Below, one piece after another: positions 14,304-16,085 of a stretch of DNA of 16,085 bases. Under the pieces are notes generated by a model. That model was given only the letters and a program-made list of their open reading frames with translations. It was not told the origin of the DNA and did not search any database. The number at the start of each line of letters is the position of its first letter. Position 1 is the first letter of the stretch. Made by a program: the position numbers and the translations under genes. This stretch comes from CAYGZC01 sp964354225 (GTDB lineage: Bacteria > Bacteroidota > Ignavibacteria > UBA10030 > SZUA-254): positions 1 to 16,085 of the forward strand of contig CAYGZC010000085.1 in assembly GCA_964354225.1 (NCBI GenBank), written 5' to 3'.

Positions 14304-16085
14304 TTAGAGTCTAATATTAAGTGACATTGTCATTGTTGTCATGCTGCGTTCCGGTTGGCTCGTTTGCAATTGGCGCTCGTACCACCCGCGAAATGAGAAC
14401 CTGGTTCTTCCACCGATATCTGCCTCTATGCTCGTAACCGGACCGATGCTTCGAAGCTGATTATCAAGCGTGCGATTATGCCCGTTATAGCTAAATCGCA
14501 ATTGACTAAAATAACGAATACCAATAGAGAAAAGCAAACCGTGATGTAAAATATAACGTATGTTTCCAAAAAAAGTTTTTTCTTCAAAATAATTCGTCGG
14601 TCGTTCAGCGAACGCATCCCAACGTAGCTCACCACGCTCGTAGAGCCGAATGTGGCTGAACCATTCAACTCCCAAACGCTTCGTCATCGTGAGAACCGAT
14701 GAATCTATGAATGCAAATTGACGAAATGCATAACTTCGTGTAGTCGAGGAGATATACTCGAAATCGTATGCTGTATAATTTGCAAGAACTTCGAATGTAT
14801 TGGTGGTTGAAAATTCTTTCCATGGAGTATATTGAAGTTTAGGTGCAAGCCGAACGATTCGATTCCAATTATTGTCGGCACTTCGTGATGCAAAAAGATA
14901 AACAAGATGGATAAGACTGGTATTCACCGCAACATTGAGATGCAAATGTCGGTTGATTCGGTGGTGCGTTGAAAGATTCAAAAGGTACCAAAGTTCATCA
15001 CGGTCGTCGTCGTTCTCAGGGTTGGGTGTGTCGTACCGAAGCAAGTTCGATGAACCAGATAGTTGAACGGTATCTGATGCTGAAATCCGCCACGAGGTTT
15101 CACTGGTAAGTGTTGTGCGGCGCGCATGATTGTTCTTGAGAGCTTCAGTGAAATATCCTGTTGTACCTTCGCGCTGTACCGTATGCTTTTCATCTCTCTC
15201 GAGGTAAGAAAAAGCTAAAGACGAGCTTAATGAGCTGCTGAATATAAAGGTTCCACGAATACTTCCTTCTATTTTCAATTCATTTATATCCGTATTAGGC
15301 GCAAATCCCGAAGCATCGACAAGATTTCTATAGCGTGCTGCTCTGTTGATTTCCCGCGAAAAGATATTTCCTTGAAATGTCCAAGCCATTCTTTCACCCA
15401 CATTATAATCAAGTGTATCTTTTACCGCAAATGCATTATCAGATCGCGATTCAATGTTGAAGGTAATGTTATGCTGATCCCTAAGCGCAGAATCGGCGGG
15501 CATATAAAAGTCCCGACGATTCCGATAATATTCAAACTGGAGGTGATTACGTGTTTGCTCGAAGAATTCTTTATCTATCCGGATAGATGCCGAATGAGTT
15601 TCGAGTGTGCGTGGATCGAGTTTATCATATTGCAAACTTCCGCTGAATCTGCCTGTATAACCCGAGAAATTAAGTGTATCTGAATTAACATTGAGAAGAT
15701 ACGAACTGCCTCTATCGGGATAGCCCATTTGTTTATCGAAACGCACACCAATAAATGGTTCGATCACAATATGTTCAAATGGCTCGTATGCTACTCCACC
15801 ATATGCTGTATGTGATGATGCTTCACTAATGCTGCTGCTAACACTTTTATTATCAGATAAAATAAACGAAGAAACTTTGGCTGCCGCCGATAGATCATCG
15901 GTCAAGTGGTAGCGTGCTCGTAAATCAAATGCTTGATTATCGGTTATGAGCTTCCGGTTTGCACTGATAATCATTGAAAGGAACTGCTCGTTAATCTGAA
16001 GAAGCATGGGACCAAATGTATTTTTATAATATGTGATCCCATTCCAATGATAAGTATTAAACGATTTATCGAATGAAATTGATGC
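14304..16085 (-). CDS. Outer-membrane beta-barrel protein, 5' end beyond the window
   Basis: About 593 residues are visible. The frame stays open from 16007 to the right edge (26 extra codons, including H-W-N-G and Y-Y-K-N-T-F-G-P), so the ATG at 16007 is internal and the true start lies outside. The sequence is a long run of short amphipathic strands with aromatic residues near their ends (for example A-Y-D-F-E-Y-I and L-L-F-S-I-G-I-R-Y-F), joined by charged or Asn/Asp-rich turns, as in large outer-membrane barrels. It ends S-L-N-I-R-L, without the aromatic last residue common in such proteins. I cannot name a family; no TonB box or plug is visible in this part. The RsbW-like gene follows after 7 nt. 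Confidence 0.72.
   Translation of the reverse strand, partial: ASISFDKSFNTYHWNGITYYKNTFGPMLLQINEQFLSMIISANRKLITDNQAFDLRARYHLTDDLSAAAKVSSFILSDNKSVSSSISEASSHTAYGGVAYEPFEHIVIEPFIGVRFDKQMGYPDRGSSYLLNVNSDTLNFSGYTGRFSGSLQYDKLDPRTLETHSASIRIDKEFFEQTRNHLQFEYYRNRRDFYMPADSALRDQHNITFNIESRSDNAFAVKDTLDYNVGERMAWTFQGNIFSREINRAARYRNLVDASGFAPNTDINELKIEGSIRGTFIFSSSLSSSLAFSYLERDEKHTVQREGTTGYFTEALKNNHARRTTLTSETSWRISASDTVQLSGSSNLLRYDTPNPENDDDRDELWYLLNLSTHHRINRHLHLNVAVNTSLIHLVYLFASRSADNNWNRIVRLAPKLQYTPWKEFSTTNTFEVLANYTAYDFEYISSTTRSYAFRQFAFIDSSVLTMTKRLGVEWFSHIRLYERGELRWDAFAERPTNYFEEKTFFGNIRYILHHGLLFSIGIRYFSQLRFSYNGHNRTLDNQLRSIGPVTSIEADIGGRTRFSFRGWYERQLQTSQPERSMTTMTMSLNIRL

Overview
The window looks like chromosomal DNA from a Gram-negative member of the Bacteroidota/Chlorobiota group, most likely an Ignavibacteria-like lineage. 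The evidence is two proteins ending in Por-type (T9SS type A) sorting domains with the N-Y-P-N-P-F signature, lipoprotein and SurA-type periplasmic chaperones, an outer-membrane beta-barrel, and moderate GC with AT-rich spacers. No lineage-specific marker was tested, so the placement is an inference.

Layout. (1) 1-497, minus: the N-terminal part of a UbiA-family prenyltransferase, cut by the window edge. It is divergent from (2) a six-gene plus-strand cluster at 673-10117, packed tightly enough to be one operon: a large lipoprotein with repeated parvulin domains, a smaller parvulin-like lipoprotein, SurA, a MoxR AAA+ ATPase, a secreted subtilisin-like (S8) protease with a T9SS signal, and a membrane-anchored von Willebrand A protein. 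(3) 10133-11596, minus and convergent: a secreted seven-repeat protein, probably a beta-propeller, with a T9SS signal. (4) 11597-12607: about 1 kb without a large gene. It holds a palindromic repeat cluster between 11-bp direct repeats, a possible 38-residue membrane protein with its own promoter, and a hairpin. (5) 12608-12991, minus: a CheY-like receiver, divergent from (6) rplU-rpmA (13206-13781), which ends in a strong hairpin terminator. (7) 13874-16085, minus: an RsbW/SpoIIAB-like ATPase preceded by a large outer-membrane beta-barrel protein cut by the right edge.

How the parts may work together. The 673-10117 cluster reads as an envelope-biogenesis and quality-control unit. Three successive parvulin-type proteins would handle unfolded outer-membrane and secreted clients in the periplasm. 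The MoxR ATPase and the vWA protein form the usual MoxR/vWA pair, thought to assemble or activate complexes. The S8 protease sits between that pair where a DUF58 gene would often be found. The receiver and the RsbW-like ATPase are standalone signalling proteins with no partners in view.

No clearly new defence or mobile system is visible. The least explained items are the palindromic cluster near 12.0 kb, the small membrane ORF at 12351-12467, and the protease placed between MoxR and vWA.
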